A stretch of 64,000 nt of DNA from Certhia americana (GCA_018697195.1 JAGMWU010000035.1:558001-622000); one strand, 5' to 3'; shown: positions 37,421 through 51,060, numbered from the stretch's first letter. The notes: generated from the sequence alone by a model not told the origin. Translations and numbers: made by a program.

Positions 37421-37622
37421 AAAACACAAGCACAACTGCTTCTGTATTCAGGAGGTTGTGAGTGGACTAAGGCAGCCTGTTGGAGCAGTACATTGTGGGG
37501 ATGGATCCCATCGCCTCTTTATTCTTGAGAAAGAAGGATACGTGAAGATTTTCACTCCCGAAGGAGACATACTCAAGGAACCTTTTTTGGATATACACAA
37601 GCTTGTTCAAAGTGGAATAAAG
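37421..37622 (+). CDS. HHIP: HHIP coding exon 4: first part of the beta-propeller
   Basis: Exon of 202 nt after the acceptor TTTCTTTAG (AG at 37419-37420). It completes the Arg codon split with exon 3 and ends on a complete AAG codon before donor GTTGGA at 37623. It encodes KHKHNCFCIQEVVSGLRQPVG, then LFILEKEGYVKIFTPEG, then FLDIHKLVQSGIK. This is the entry into the six-bladed propeller that carries the Hedgehog-binding, zinc-masking surface in HHIP. A codon TGT at about 37494 gives Cys in the AVHCGDGS loop, where I recall Ser in human HHIP. The donor is weak (GTTGGA). Read-through would add 12 mostly hydrophobic residues and stop at 37659-37661. The next expected exon (GGDERGLLSLAF motif) was not found in the remaining 26 kb, so the gene continues outside the window. 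Confidence 0.96.
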
Positions 37623-40600
37623 GTTGGATTTTATACTTACCTCTTCTTTTTTATAGTTTAGCATGTATATGGGTGAAATGAGAAGAATATTTTTTAGATA
37701 TTAATTAAATTTAAATAACAAGAAATAGTAATGACAAGAGACACCACAGTTCTTTCTGGCAAAGAAGTGAAAACTCAGTGGGAAGGGAAAACAGCATCTT
37801 GTAACTCTTATCAAAATTTTTCTTTTCCTTCATTTTTTCCTCACTTTAAATTCAAATGAAACTATTCAGCACCAGAATTCCACAGCAATATCATTGCATT
37901 TTCATCCTATTGAATTCAGATGAGTTTTGCTGTGGTGCCTGTGGGATCAACTTTGGCTTAGGGCATCCCCTGCCCTCCAGGTGCTCAGTGTTGCCTGGGG
38001 GTCTGGACACAGGAGGACGCCTGGGAATGCTCAGGATGCCCTGGAAAGGAACAGGGCTGCTCATTCCCTCTTGACTTGACCCCAAATGTAGCACAAGCTT
38101 CCCTGGGTGGGAGGCTGTTTTAAAACTGCGTGTTTTGGAGGGGCATGTAAAAGTGACTGACCCTCTAAATTCAGACATGAGGGTTGGTGGGATGAACAGC
38201 TTCCATCCCATTCACTGGAAACACTTCCATGATCAGGGCAGTGAGTGGGGAATGGGCACTGATGGGAAAATGTTGGAAGGTGGAGGTGAGAAATTACATC
38301 TAGTTATGGGGTAAGTACCAAGAGAAAACTCCTAAGTCTGTTGGAAGATATTTTACTTCTGGAATGCTGTCAGGTGTTGTTCCATGCTGATTTCTTTCAC
38401 AATTCAGAGTGGTAATGCAAATAAAATCCAGATGTATAAAAAAGTTTTAAGTTGTAATCAAGTTATGCCTAGAACAGTCAGGACTATGTATCAAAAAGCC
38501 TTCATGGATGAAAGTTATAGTGACATACTCTTCACAGAGGGATCTTAAATAATAATAGTGACAAACTAGATCGATTTGAAATATATAGTACATGTTAACT
38601 GATAATTTTGTTTCAGGCATAAGGGCAAGAGGCCAATTAGGACAGACTTTTCTGAGACAAAATCTCAGAGGTTTTTTAGTGTGTGTTGAAAAAGAGAGCA
38701 ATGAAACATTGTCCCTTTTTCAGGAAAAAAAACACTTTATATGATTATGTATTTTGCTGAATGCTTCCCTTTCTACCCTTGCAGATAACCATTATGTTCA
38801 AGATATCCAAACAGAAGGGACTTATCGGGGTATTTGTGAACAAACATCTAAGGCTGTTTCATATTTCTTAACTAGAAGTTCAGATCACTTGTACTAGTGG
38901 AAAACTGACAGTGAAATTTCCACAGAACTGTTATTGGTCCCAAAGAAACCTTTCTCGAGGAAATTTTTACAGCTGCAATTTAGAGACAAGGCTAAATGGA
39001 AAACTGATTTTCCATGCTTCTGAACAGGCACTAACCTGCTTGATATGACTCTCAACAGGTACCCTCAGGATCAGATTCAACTTTTAGTTCTGTTTTAAAT
39101 CTGTGACCTGATCTTTTTAATCTATACTATTCCAACAATCATGTAATGCTCTACACTGGATCTGTTTCAACTATAACATTTTGTGTAAATAATTTGATAT
39201 TTCTAAGCTAAAAAGTCTAATTCAATTCCCTGGGATAACAGTCCAGTGACCAAGGATAATTGTATTGCAGTGTTTAATGCAGGCTGGCAAGAACAGAGGC
39301 CTTATGTCCTTTGCAGGTAAGGAGAAAGGGAATGTGCCTAGGAGCAAGACTCCAGCTCTTAAACAGAAAGAGGAAAGAATTTGTGGAATGAGCAGATTAC
39401 ATAAAACAATAAATAAATAAAAAACCCCAAACCCCATATAACTAAAATAGAAGTTTTAAAGCAAGGGTTCTTATACATTTTTACATTTATCCTCTGCAGT
39501 CTGATTCCTATAATCATTGTCCATGGTCCCTTACCCACCAGGATGGGAGGTCACTGTGGCAATGGTAGCATTGAAAGAGTATTTGGTTTTACTTACCTGT
39601 TACACACTTCAGTACTAGAAATCAGTAATGGAGAATACTCTGTGGATAGATGATTTTCCAGCAGGGAGTGCAGAACAGTCAGCAGTTAAAAAAAACCCTC
39701 AACAAACCACTATGTAAAACAATGCATCCACTTGCCCAGAGCATGGAATGTGTTCTCTGTGCTGACTCAGGAAACATGTATAGTGCCAGAATTTGGATGT
39801 ACACACTTTGAGGGAAACAAAAACCTCTCACCTGTTTTCCAGCCTCTCAGCAACAATAGCAAGAAAAGGCAAGCATTTTCCCATAAGAAGAAGTGTAAAG
39901 ATTTTCTCTCTTATACTCAAGTGTCTGGAAATAGCCTATTTCTTTCTGTACCTGAAATGCAAACAAATACTTAATTCCAGTGACGGTAAAACCAGCAAAA
40001 ATACTTTTTCAGACTTTTAGAGACATATGTTGTACCCAGTAAATAATTAGAGTAATGATAATGACAATGCTAATGCTAATAATGCAGCTGTGGTTGAATC
40101 AAATGTAATATAAATCGATGTCTCTGAGAAGAATTTTGGACAACTATCACAATAAGATATTTTTTAATGCCAATAGCTGAAATAACATAGCGGTTGCTGA
40201 TTTTGTCTTCTTTTTTTAATGTCAAGAGGAAAATTAGCAGTGATAAAATCATTATATTGTCACAAAGTAGCAAATCTGTTCCAAAGTATCAACTTAAAAC
40301 TATTTGAGGCTGATATAACCAAGAACATGAAGTGATATATTTCCTTCATAAAAATAATCCTGGAGGTTTGTTCTATTCTCACCAACATATTTCACTCATT
40401 ACAGCACTGGCAGTCAGATAAGGAGGAAAACAATATACAAAAACAGAGGAGGAGAGGTGACTGCATTGTATAACAACATGTTTCCCTCCTAAAAAGATGC
40501 CTTTTTGTTTGTCTAATGGATCTACTGGTACCTGTGTTGATGAAATTCATTTGGAGCCCCTAACATTGCTGTGAGCAACTTCGTAGTGTTTCTTCATGGG

Positions 40601-42711
40601 CCCTGCTGCCCTAAGCAAATCAGGATTGTCTGGACTTGCTGCTTGTCTATCACTGCTGGGAAGGTCTGTGGATATAAATCAAAAGTAGGAAGAGTGGGAC
40701 AACTCTTTGCCTGAGTTTTATTGGTCCATTGGCTTTTAATGTTCATTGAAATCACTGAGGTTCCCTGCTTGCAAATTGTTGCTGCTGTACAGTTACTGAC
40801 AGTTACATGATTTAATTTTAAGGAGTTCCAACTGAAAGAGAGCAGCGATAATTTTATCTGTTGCCAGTATCTCAGAAGGAATTAACTCAAGTGTGGAGAA
40901 GTATTTTGTAACAGAGATAGATCTATGAATGTATGATGGTGACTTGTGGTTCTTGGTGGCCCTACTTAATAGAACATTACATGCAGGATTCCTGAACTCT
41001 TTAAAAAAAACCCCAAGCCTAAGAACCAATTTTTCTTTGCACATCTCCTAATTTCTAAAACTCTTCAACAGCACAGTTAGGAGGAATGTTTTTTTGATCT
41101 TCTATTTTTTAACTTAACTGTTTGAAGCCGTGAATGGATATTAATCGGGAATTTGCTAATGTTACATCTGTGGCCTTCTCCAATGCATTTTATGTCACCC
41201 TGGCAACCTAAGTATTATAGTGTATGTGCATGGATTGAGCACTTGGCCAACCCTCTCCTGTCACTTCCTCCCCTATGTCAGGAATGTGGTGACAAGAAAA
41301 AGCCATGTACCTTGGCCCTGCCTCACAGCTGAGCAAGGACATGAGTGAGACATGGACCTGTGACTCAAATCTAGGCCATGCACCTGGCTCAACTATTTAA
41401 GAATATCTTGCCCAGTGTAGTGGAGAAAATACTGATTCCATCTCCTAATATGTACCCATTAATATTTCAAACTATCCTGAGTGTATACAGAAGAAAAGAA
41501 TGAAACTTTGACCATAAAGAACCCCCAAAACCACCCAAACTAAAAGTCTGCTTCCCTGTTTTGGTGATTTACTGCTCCATTATGTTACGGTGAAGAGAGT
41601 TGTTGCAGAGCAACAGTTCTTACTTCAAAGTTATTAGCAAATACAAAATTTTAATGAAAATATTAGAACCCTTTTTTTCTTTCAGTCTGATTTTCACTAC
41701 TGTTATTTTCTTTCTGTTTTAAACTATTGCCAAGTAGAATATAGGGAGAAAGTTGAAATGAGAAGCTATTGGACTAATAGTGGTAGTACTTTAAGTGACA
41801 TTTAAGGAGACCTTAATCAATTATCTAGAAAATTTAGACTTGATGTGTCTGAATCTATTGTCAAAATTTATGCAAAATAATTAAAGGCTCCAAAAGTATC
41901 ATGCAAATCTGATTTTATCTCATAATGCACTCAGCAGGGGAAAAAAAAGTGCCAAAACATTCCAAGCACTTGGATTTAATGATTTCCTGAGATGCAATAA
42001 TGCTGAATACACTGTTATTACAGGATCAGTCTTTATATTCCAGATTGTATCTAATTTACAGAAAAATGGTCAATACTGTCTGTAGCAGTTCTCCAACTTT
42101 TCATAGTCCTGTTACTGTATTTTATCTTATTAACTGTATTATTTCCTAATGTTTGGAAACTTTTTGCTAACTTTTAGGTTAACAGCAGTCACCATAAAAT
42201 GTAGCACAACCTATTACATCAATTTTCACTTACTTTCTTCTCTCCTGAGCCCAAAAACCTGTATTGGTCAAAAATATATTGGTCTAAAATATATTGTTCA
42301 GAAGGGAAGGCATCAAAGTATGGTTTGGCAACAAGAAAAAAATTAGGAGCTTACCACTTCTCTTGGGAATTAAATGCTATAATCACCTTTCAGGTTACTT
42401 TCTGAAAAGCTGAGTAGCTTTAGGGCTGCAACTGTTAGTCCTTAAATCATTTTTGTGGTCCTTCCCTATAATCATTCAACTTCCCCAAATCCTTTTAAAA
42501 GGAAGGACCTCAGAACTGTACAAAGTAGCCAAGTGTTCATCTTATTGCTGACAATGGTAAAATAAAGTCCCTGTAGTCAGGAGGTCATTTTCTACGTATA
42601 AATCCACCTACTGAACAATCTCTTAAGGTACAGAATTGCAGCAGGGCTTCATGTTCAGTTGCTTGTCATCTCTGATCCTTAAGTTATTTTCAGTTTATTG
42701 CTTTCTTGCCC

Positions 42712-42746
42712 TTTTTGTTTTGTTTTGTTTTGTTTTGTCTTGTTTT
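42712..42746. repeat. (GTTTT)n microsatellite
   Basis: About seven imperfect units of GTTTT in intron 4. Confidence 0.9.
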
Positions 42747-43027
42747 CTTTCTGATTGTGACTAAGCTCTGGTGTGTATCTGCTGGCTACAGGGTCATAAA
42801 TTGTGCAGCCAGCAAGAACGGCTGCACTCTGCTGCACTTTGCCTCACACAGTGCTGAGAGCAGAAACCACTGCAAAATGGGTGTCCTTAAATTTTTGCCA
42901 TTATGCAATTACCACTTGCACTTGTGTAGAGATTCAGTTATTTATATTTTTTAAGCAACTAATAAAATATTTCTCACGCATCTCATGGGAATGCCATGAT
43001 AAAGGGCAAAGTCTCTGAGGAAGGAAA

Positions 43028-43057
43028 GGGCAGGGCAGGGGAGGGAAGGGAAAAGGG
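43028..43057 (+). repeat. Canonical G-quadruplex motif
   Basis: Six G-tracts of three or four bases with loops of CA, CA, A, AA and AAAA (GGGCAGGGCAGGGGAGGG and onwards). It is on the sense strand of HHIP intron 4, so it can form in the pre-mRNA as well as in DNA. Confidence 0.8.
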
Positions 43058-43751
43058 ACAGAATATCTCAGTTAAATGGTATCAGACATCACTGTTGAGA
43101 ACATATGAGTTAAACTCTGTCACCTTCTTCTCTGATGTAAGATTATGGTTTTCCTTGTCAGAAACACTTAAACAGAAACTTCCTCGAAATATTAAGCCAC
43201 AGTCACCTTCTTAGTTCATCTTGCTTTCAAATTAATATCAGTAAGACTATTTTATGTGAGTTTTTTAATTCCCAAAGTTTTTAAAATGCTATATGCCTAT
43301 TTAATTCCTTACAAATATTTTAACAGTCATTTCTCTTTGCAGGAAAAGGAAAAAGTCCATAGAAATATCTGACAATTATTTTAAGTGTATGCTCAGCAAA
43401 TTTCCAATGTATAACCTTTAGATGAGTTAAAGGTTAGATATGTCTCTTACTGTGTTTTGGTAGTTTTTATATCAGAGCACAAGTGCTTTCAGTCCTGCAG
43501 AATCTTACTAATGAGTGATCCAGTGATTCAGGTAGGAATTTTCTGTGATGTCATGAAGAATGTTGTGGAACACAGCAATTCATATCTTGAGTCGAAGAGT
43601 ATGGGAGTAGACTGTCAGGCATTAAATATGTTAACTGTGCTGCTCTGAGACAATTATTCCAGAGCTTCTCAGGATCAAATGAGCATCTGGTTGCCACAGG
43701 CATCTTTTTGCTGGAATGCATGATTAGTAGTGAAATATCTACTGTGCCTTC

Positions 43752-43947
43752 ATGTTTGTGTCAAGATACTGGAACAGACTGCCCAGGGAAGTGGTGGAAT
43801 CACCACCCCTGGAGGTGCTCAAAAGGAAGGTGGATGTGGCACTTGGGAATGTGGTTGAGTCATGAACACGGTGGTGCTGGGTTAGTGGTTGCACTTAATG
43901 ATCATAGAGGTCTTTGCCAAAGTTAATGATTCCATGATTCTGTGACA
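43752..43947 (+). mobile_element. CR1 LINE, truncated 3' end
   Basis: It reads TGGAACAGACTGCCCAGGGA, then CACCCCTGGAGGTGCTCAA and ends in GATTCCATGATTCTGTGA. These are the CR1 3' coding end, 3' UTR and octamer tail in plus orientation. About 195 bases. Confidence 0.94.
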
Positions 43948-45013
43948 TTTACTCACATGAATATATGTATTACTCAGGTCATTCAATATATAATCAATTT
44001 TTTTTTTTTTAAATTGCCACTATCTTCCAGCACTGAAAAAGCCTACTCCAAGAAGCTTATAAGAGGTTGTGCTGTCTTTGCAGTGAGGAGTGGCTACAGA
44101 AAACTACAGTAAGCCAGGGATAAAACCTATTTAAAACTTAGTGTGGGAATCAGATAGTTTGTGTTATTTGCTGAATTGCTCAGTTCTGTCACTTCTCACA
44201 TATTCCTCTTGACTGGATGTGTTTATTTGTTCTTGCATCTTGCTGATGCACAGACAGATCTAAGTTAACACATACACTGTCCATTGATAACCACAGGATT
44301 TATGTTACTGACAGAATACCCACAATTCACATAATTCACACTAATCCTTCCATCCAAGTCCAGCAATTTCAATTTATTTTCCTCTAAACACTTACATGGA
44401 TGAGACTGAAATCAATGAACCTCTCCTGAACTTCTTACCCTGACATCACAAGCTGTGCTCTCCTCCACTAAGCACTAGCTTGTACTCTCCACAAAGGTTA
44501 TTTGCTCTCTGCTCCCTTGAAAGCCCAACTTATAGTGGCTACTAAATTCATGACCAGTTAGTGCTGAAAGGGATTATTTTGATGCATGGAGAAAAAGGGG
44601 AGCAGTGGAAGGTTGTGTTTCTCTCCAGGCTGCACTGGAAGGACAATTAAGAGAGCCTATCTGAAGTTCTTCCTTCTTCAACCCAATGGGCTTGAAATTC
44701 TTCAGAGATATTCAGAAACAAACTATGAAAACTCTGGGAAGTAAATCCTTATTGTTCTACCAGACCAAGCTCTTATTTCTATATGAAGGATAGGGATAGT
44801 CCTCTAAAATAACAATGCTGAGGCACAGAACATTTTTCCATGATGAACAAACCAAGATTTCATTTTAATTCCATTCTACAACTAATTGCACCAGTGATGA
44901 GTGCAAATTCTATATGCTCTATATGTCCTGCTCCTGTACTTCTAAGAGTAATGAAAAGGTAAATTCATGTAAGATATCTACATAGGCCCAGGCAGGGTTG
45001 CAAGGTGAATAAA

Positions 45014-45097
45014 ATCACTGATATTAAAAATATAGAATATTTTTTTAAAAAAAATTTACAATTTTAATATAATATTTTCTTTATATATCACTGATAT
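45014..45097. repeat. AT-rich segment flanked by an 11-bp direct repeat
   Basis: ATCACTGATAT occurs at 45014-45024 and again at 45087-45097. The 62 bases between are almost all A/T and include runs of T and A able to pair. The repeat could be a target-site duplication around a degraded insertion, or chance in AT-rich DNA. Confidence 0.45.
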
Positions 45098-48000
45098 ATA
45101 AAAGTGATACATTTTTGCGTATTCTTGGTCTTTCTAGAGGGAGACTCTAGAATGTCTTTGGTGAGAAACTGAAACACTACATTGCCTGTGTTGTTGCAAA
45201 AATGTCAGACCTCAGATTTCTCCCGGAGACTGCAGAGGGAAGTGATGAATACTATTTTTCAGCACAGGACTTGCAGGTGAAGTGATGTTAGGTCCCAGGA
45301 CATAGGTGCTTCTCACTTATCCAAGAGGTCAGAAGAGCAGCAGTCAGACCTGTGGTACAACAGACATAATTTCTGAGGCCACACCTTACCTGTGACCTGC
45401 TCACTAGACACGACAATTAATTGCTTTTAAATGTCTTGACATAATTGGAGCAGAAAGCTCAGAAATAAATAATGATTAAGGTGTGTGGATGGCCAAATGT
45501 GAAAAAATTAGGATATTTTAAAGATAAACCATTTAGAGTTTCATTGATTATAGTGACCTTAAACAGTAACAAAACAAACACAATGCACACAGCACAAGAG
45601 TCTGCATGAGAATTCAGCCTTCTTCATGAAAAGGAAGATTTTTTTTTCCTTAATCAGTGATCAGCTCTTTGTAATTTTTGAGAGGGCAATATTACTGTTG
45701 TTGACTTAATATACTTTAACTGTGTTCAGAAACTGTAAAACAGTGTGTTTTAACCAAAGATTGTATAATGACAGTGAAATGTGCCTGGATTTCTCATTAA
45801 CCATTTGCAGATTTTGGTTCTAATCCTAACAGGGGCACAACAGGCCTTTGAAAGAGGTTGTATCTTAGCACCATATAGCTTTGTTGAAAATAAAGTTTTT
45901 TACCATCTAAAAAGCATGTGCCAAAAGCTCTAGAGACCTCTATTTTTGTGTGAGAGACTGCACTAGATATCCATACTCAAGCTAGCAATTGTGGAACAGT
46001 ACAGTGGCTCTCAGGTTGTAAGCTGACCAGATGAAGAATTGCCAGTTTATTCTGGGGAAATTTGAATCAACAAAATATAATCATTTCTGTTGATTTTGGG
46101 TAGCGTGTCTCAGATTTGAGGAGCTGAGAGGGGAGAGAAGATAATACTTTATCATTTTACATGCACATGTGTAGATTTTAATGTTCTGTGTTTCCTTGAG
46201 AGGAATCCCATGGTGCCAATTAACCTAACTTATTCCAAAACAATTCTCTGTTTGGAAAGAATAATTTTCATTGTGGGTGTTCCATGAAATTGTATGCCTC
46301 ATACCCTGTTATTACTGAGATGTGTGCAGTGCAATTGAGAATGCCAGTTTCTTTTCCATGCTCTGTATAGATTATAGCTGTATCCCACACACAGTGCTAG
46401 ATAATCCCTACTTTAATTTTGTTATGTGTACAAATCCTTTTTGAACATTTAGCGGTTTAAAAAATGTAAAAATCCATCATCTTCTGAAACTACATTTGTT
46501 AAAACCAAAAGCTGAATTTAGAAGTGATCAAAACCAATGAATAACATGGCAATTATCTAATTAAAAGGAAATTATTGCGTTTGCTGAAATATAACAGGCA
46601 GATCATGATGGCCAACACAAAATGGCAAAGAAGGAATAAAGTTACGCAGAAAATTCCATGGGTTTTAGCCAAGGCAGTTTCAACCACATGTTTTTCTTTA
46701 ATGGGAGGAGGCTTAACAGTCCACTAAGGCTCCAGGATTCATCATCCCTTTAAGCTCTTGGACACCCCCAAAAACTGTAATGAGGTCCTAAGAATCCTTC
46801 AGGGAATCCATGACGTACTGGAGCTCTCAAAACCAATCCTGTGTCCTTGGGACTTCTTCTCTGTGCTTTCCTGTCCGTCAGAGCTATGATTTCCTTTTGT
46901 TACATCCCTTGTACTGTGCCACATGGAAAAAGGGTCCTGTGTTTGTCTTGAAAGAGGTGAAAAATTGAGTAACACATTTACTTTCATATTTAATATAGCC
47001 CAACTGCTATTCCTATATATATTTCCCCCAGATGCCACAGAATAACTTTCCTTTATATCCTCTTACACACATTTTCTCACAAGCTCTTAAGTCTTATTCC
47101 TTAGACAGGATCAGCAAGTTGGGTTGAGGGAGGAATACTTCCTCCAAGCAGCACTGGTATATTATCATGTTTTCCACCCATTTTATCCTCACTGCAGTAA
47201 AAGCTGGACAAATGATCTGCCCCTAATTAATGGTTTATATATAATTTTAGCTTTAAAAAGCAGTCAGAACTAATTTTTCCCATTACCAAAAACATAAAAA
47301 ACTCCAAAAGATGAAACCACTTAGTAGCTGACACTTATTTTTCTTCATTGTCAGTGTCTGCCTACATTCTCATATTGCTGGAATTTTTAAAGAAATTATT
47401 CCATAAATCTCAATAAAGTAATATTCTCTCTTAGATTTAATTTGGAAAATGGAATATACAATCTGTGGGAGAGAGGTCTGCAAAATTCTTTCAACCATTT
47501 GTTTTTAATTTACAGCAGATACTTTTTAAAACCTTGATCTATCTTCACTGGCTTTGGATTGCAATCCCTACAGCTGAATTGCAACAACTTTAATTTATGT
47601 AATAATCATTATTTTTATGCTAACCGAATGCCTTGAAAAGGAATAAAAGAGGGAGTAAATCACCCCAAAACTTTCATATTTTTGGCATGCTTAAAAATTT
47701 AGTGAATCTCCATCAGCTGGATTCTCAATCACTGTAACAGCCCAGAGACAACACACAAGGGGTAGTAGGTGCATGGATCTGAGTGATGCTGTAGTGTAAA
47801 TGAGAAGATGTGGTTTTAATATCAAACCACATAAGAAAAGTATTCGCTTGATCTCTTCCTTAAAGAAGATACATACCCCTCCATAACAAACTGGATGCTG
47901 AATTGTTAGTAATGAATGTAAAATGATACTGCACACCTCACAGAGGCCTAGTTGAAGATGTGACCAAACGCTATTGACTCCCTTTATCAAGCAGCAGGCC

Positions 48001-50639
48001 ATGTTTAGGGCTGTTAAAACCTTGAGCCCTTTAAAGATCCCGTCAAATCAATAGCATCTCAGATCAGAAGAGAGGTGATGTGAAATGGTGGCAGCTTCCA
48101 TTGCTGCTGTTTTCCTTCCCCATAATGGCCTTACAAGATATGACAGGACAATAGTATCAGGACAGGATCGCTCCAGTGACTTTTTGAGGGAAAGAGCAAG
48201 AAGTCATGTTGCTCTCATGTAGCAAGCAGGTGTGTGCCTGTGTAAATAGGCCAGAAGGTCAAATAAACCTTAACGAGCCACCTACGAGATTACTCCGGTT
48301 TGCCCCTACAGTGACTTACAGATCACAGCCCTGCCAACCCCAGGGCAGTTCCAAACATCACATTCAAAGTCTGAAACAGCAGACAAATCCAAAAATAGGG
48401 AATATTAGGGAACTGCTTCACAGAAACCAGCCCCTGTGGGATTTGACCCCTCTGCTCGTTCTCCCTCACTGGGGAAAATCAGAACTATTTCACAGACAGG
48501 ATCCATGTTTCTCCCAAGGCCTGTGGGGCTGGGAAAGCCACAGGTAAAATTGGATCAAACCCTTTATTTACAAATGTTTGGTAAAGACATGTGTAATGGA
48601 TTACTTATTTTTTAAAAGTAATGTCATCCTTGAAGCAGAAGCATTGAAAACTGTGGGTTTTCTGTAGTTTAGTGAGTCAGTGTTTTGTAACTTGCAACAT
48701 TTAACACTTCTTGCAGAGATACATACTCCTTACAAATTATATGGTCCAATAATTTTTTTTTCTTTTAAAATAGTATATTAAACTTATATGGTAGAAATAA
48801 AAAAACAAAAGGAACACAGTTCTATACAATCCATATAATCCCCTAATTTGTATAAAATGCATATGCATTTCATCAATGTATATAAATTTTATTTTACCTT
48901 CTGCGTAAATATTTCAACTTCCAGGACTGTGATCTAAGAAAAAAAAAGGTAGCAAATGACTAAGTGAAGTGAATTTAATTGCTTCTTACTAACCTAGTAA
49001 CTTCTGAAACAATTTATAGGAATGGTCAAAAAAAAAACAAAACCCAAAAAACAAACAAAAAGAAAATTACTCTCAATCTGAGCAGAACTAAAGTTACTTT
49101 TAATAAATCCTGAGAATTCCTTTATTCAATAAAACAAAAATGTACCTTCAACAACCCATCAATAATTTAGGTGAATTGAAACATAATGAACTAGAATCTT
49201 TGGTAGTGAATTTTATTTGCTTGATTTCCTTAAGTGTTGTAGTTGATCAAAGTAGAAATTACAGATGATTTTGTGAAAGTGAAGGGAATGTCTTATGAAT
49301 ATTTAGAAGTTCTAAATATGCAGTGAAGGGGAGGTTTTTGGGGAGAAAAAAGAAAAACAAACAAACGAAAAGGCAGCTTCAAAACTGAAGCACTGGATTT
49401 TAAAGCAGAATCTGCAATGTGCTGATTTGGTTAGCAAATGTTTATGACCACAGCAGTAAGCAGTGATAAAGCAGCAAGTGCAAAGGGTATTGCTGTGTTA
49501 TAGTATCACTCTGTCTGGAGCATTCAGAGAAGCTCCCAGGGCTGGACTACACAAAACTTGCACTTCTTCCATTATGTTTCCTTGTTTTCTGTGTGAATTC
49601 TGCCCATTTACAGAAAGGTAGAATAGTGTTTTCTTAATGCTGTCCTCAAGCACACAATTCCTCATTTGATCAAAAACTAGTGGAATTAGGATTTGTGTTC
49701 AGCTGATTAAAGGTCTGGGTCCATGATACTTTGTTTCAGTTCTAGCTGTTTGAAACTTTATCGTCTTAATTTTGAGACTGAACATACACTGTGTTGTTCT
49801 AATTGCACTGGCTTTTTGCAAAGAACTTTGTACTGTATTCAGCCAAGTTACAGGGTTTCCAAGATCATGGTCTTGGCTCAGGATAAATGGAGCCAATGAG
49901 CTAAACAAATTCCTGCTTTCTTGGTTCTTATAGTACGAGAAAAATGGAAAGAGCAGGATACTTTTACTGCTTTGTACAAGTGAAACAATCCTGGAAACTG
50001 CAAAAATGTAAGTTAGCTGTGTTTATGTCAGAAAGACACACTATTTTAGAAATAATTTTTATCTTTCTTTCGAAATGTGAGCCACAAATTATAACATTAA
50101 TGAAGCAAACCTTTCTTGTAAAATTTAAGAAAAGTTGGATTTAAGATAATCAGTTTGGGATTTAAAATTATAAAGAAATTGAATCTAGTACAGACCAAAT
50201 ACTGTGTTCTCATAACATGCAATAGTAATAGCTCTGTGTTGAACAAGGATACACGTCTGTATTTGTTTTAACTTCTGTTATTGAGAATGCTTTTCTACTG
50301 AGATAGATTTTAAAATGGAGGCTGAAATAAATGAGTAATGGAAAAAAAAAGAGAAGGGGCTTCTAATCAGGAAAACAGTGTACATTCTTTCAAAGTCATG
50401 TTTATAAGCTCAGAGAAGCAGTAGATCTAGTTCAAAGACAAACCATATTTCAATATGCTATTCAGAAACTACTACTATAGTTCACTACTAAAATTTGTTC
50501 TCAGCTGAATCTTAGCCCAACAACAACTGATTAAGATACATTACTGGGCGTCATCAGGGGCTTTCATTTGTAAGGTATCACAATTTCTGTGGAATATTGA
50601 AAGGGCAAATCTTGTCTTGATGCAGGTCTTGAGCAAAAT

Positions 50640-51060
50640 ATATAAGTTGATTCAGGAAGTTAACATGGCTGAGCCACTAAATAAAAGCGACCATAATATA
50701 ATTAAGCTCAACATCCTCCCGTGGGACCCTACCATAAGGTAATAATATTACAGTACTTTTCAAAAAAGGAAGATTTTTATATTGAGGAAGTCAGAAATAG
50801 CCTGAAGGGGAAAGTTAGGAAATTAAAATCTATAGAAGCAGCATGGAGGTTCTTTAAAAGTACGTTATTAGACTCAGGGAAAAATATGTATATACTGGAA
50901 CACTCAGGAATCAAGAAGGTGAGAAATAGTACGAGGTACAAGAGAATGTTCAGGCCCCCAAAAAATAATAATCTTATAATAAAATGGAAATCCAATGCAA
51001 GTGGTACTAATAGAGCAGAATATAAATTCAGAACACCAGAGTAAGGGTTATATCCTGCCA
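50640..51060 (+). mobile_element. Probable ancient LINE relic (CR1/L2 superfamily), endonuclease end
   Basis: The + strand translates as MAEPLNKSDHNIIKLNILPW with the SDHxxI signature near the C-terminus of APE-type LINE endonucleases, then, after a frame break, ...IEAAWRFFKSTLLDSG and KWKSNASGTNRAEYKF. The W.FFK.TLL pattern recalls the linker between endonuclease and reverse transcriptase in CR1/L2-type ORF2. Weak echoes continue to about 52.4 kb but cannot be aligned by eye. Frames are broken, so it is dead. The family is uncertain; it looks older and different from the abundant avian CR1 copies. Confidence 0.6.
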
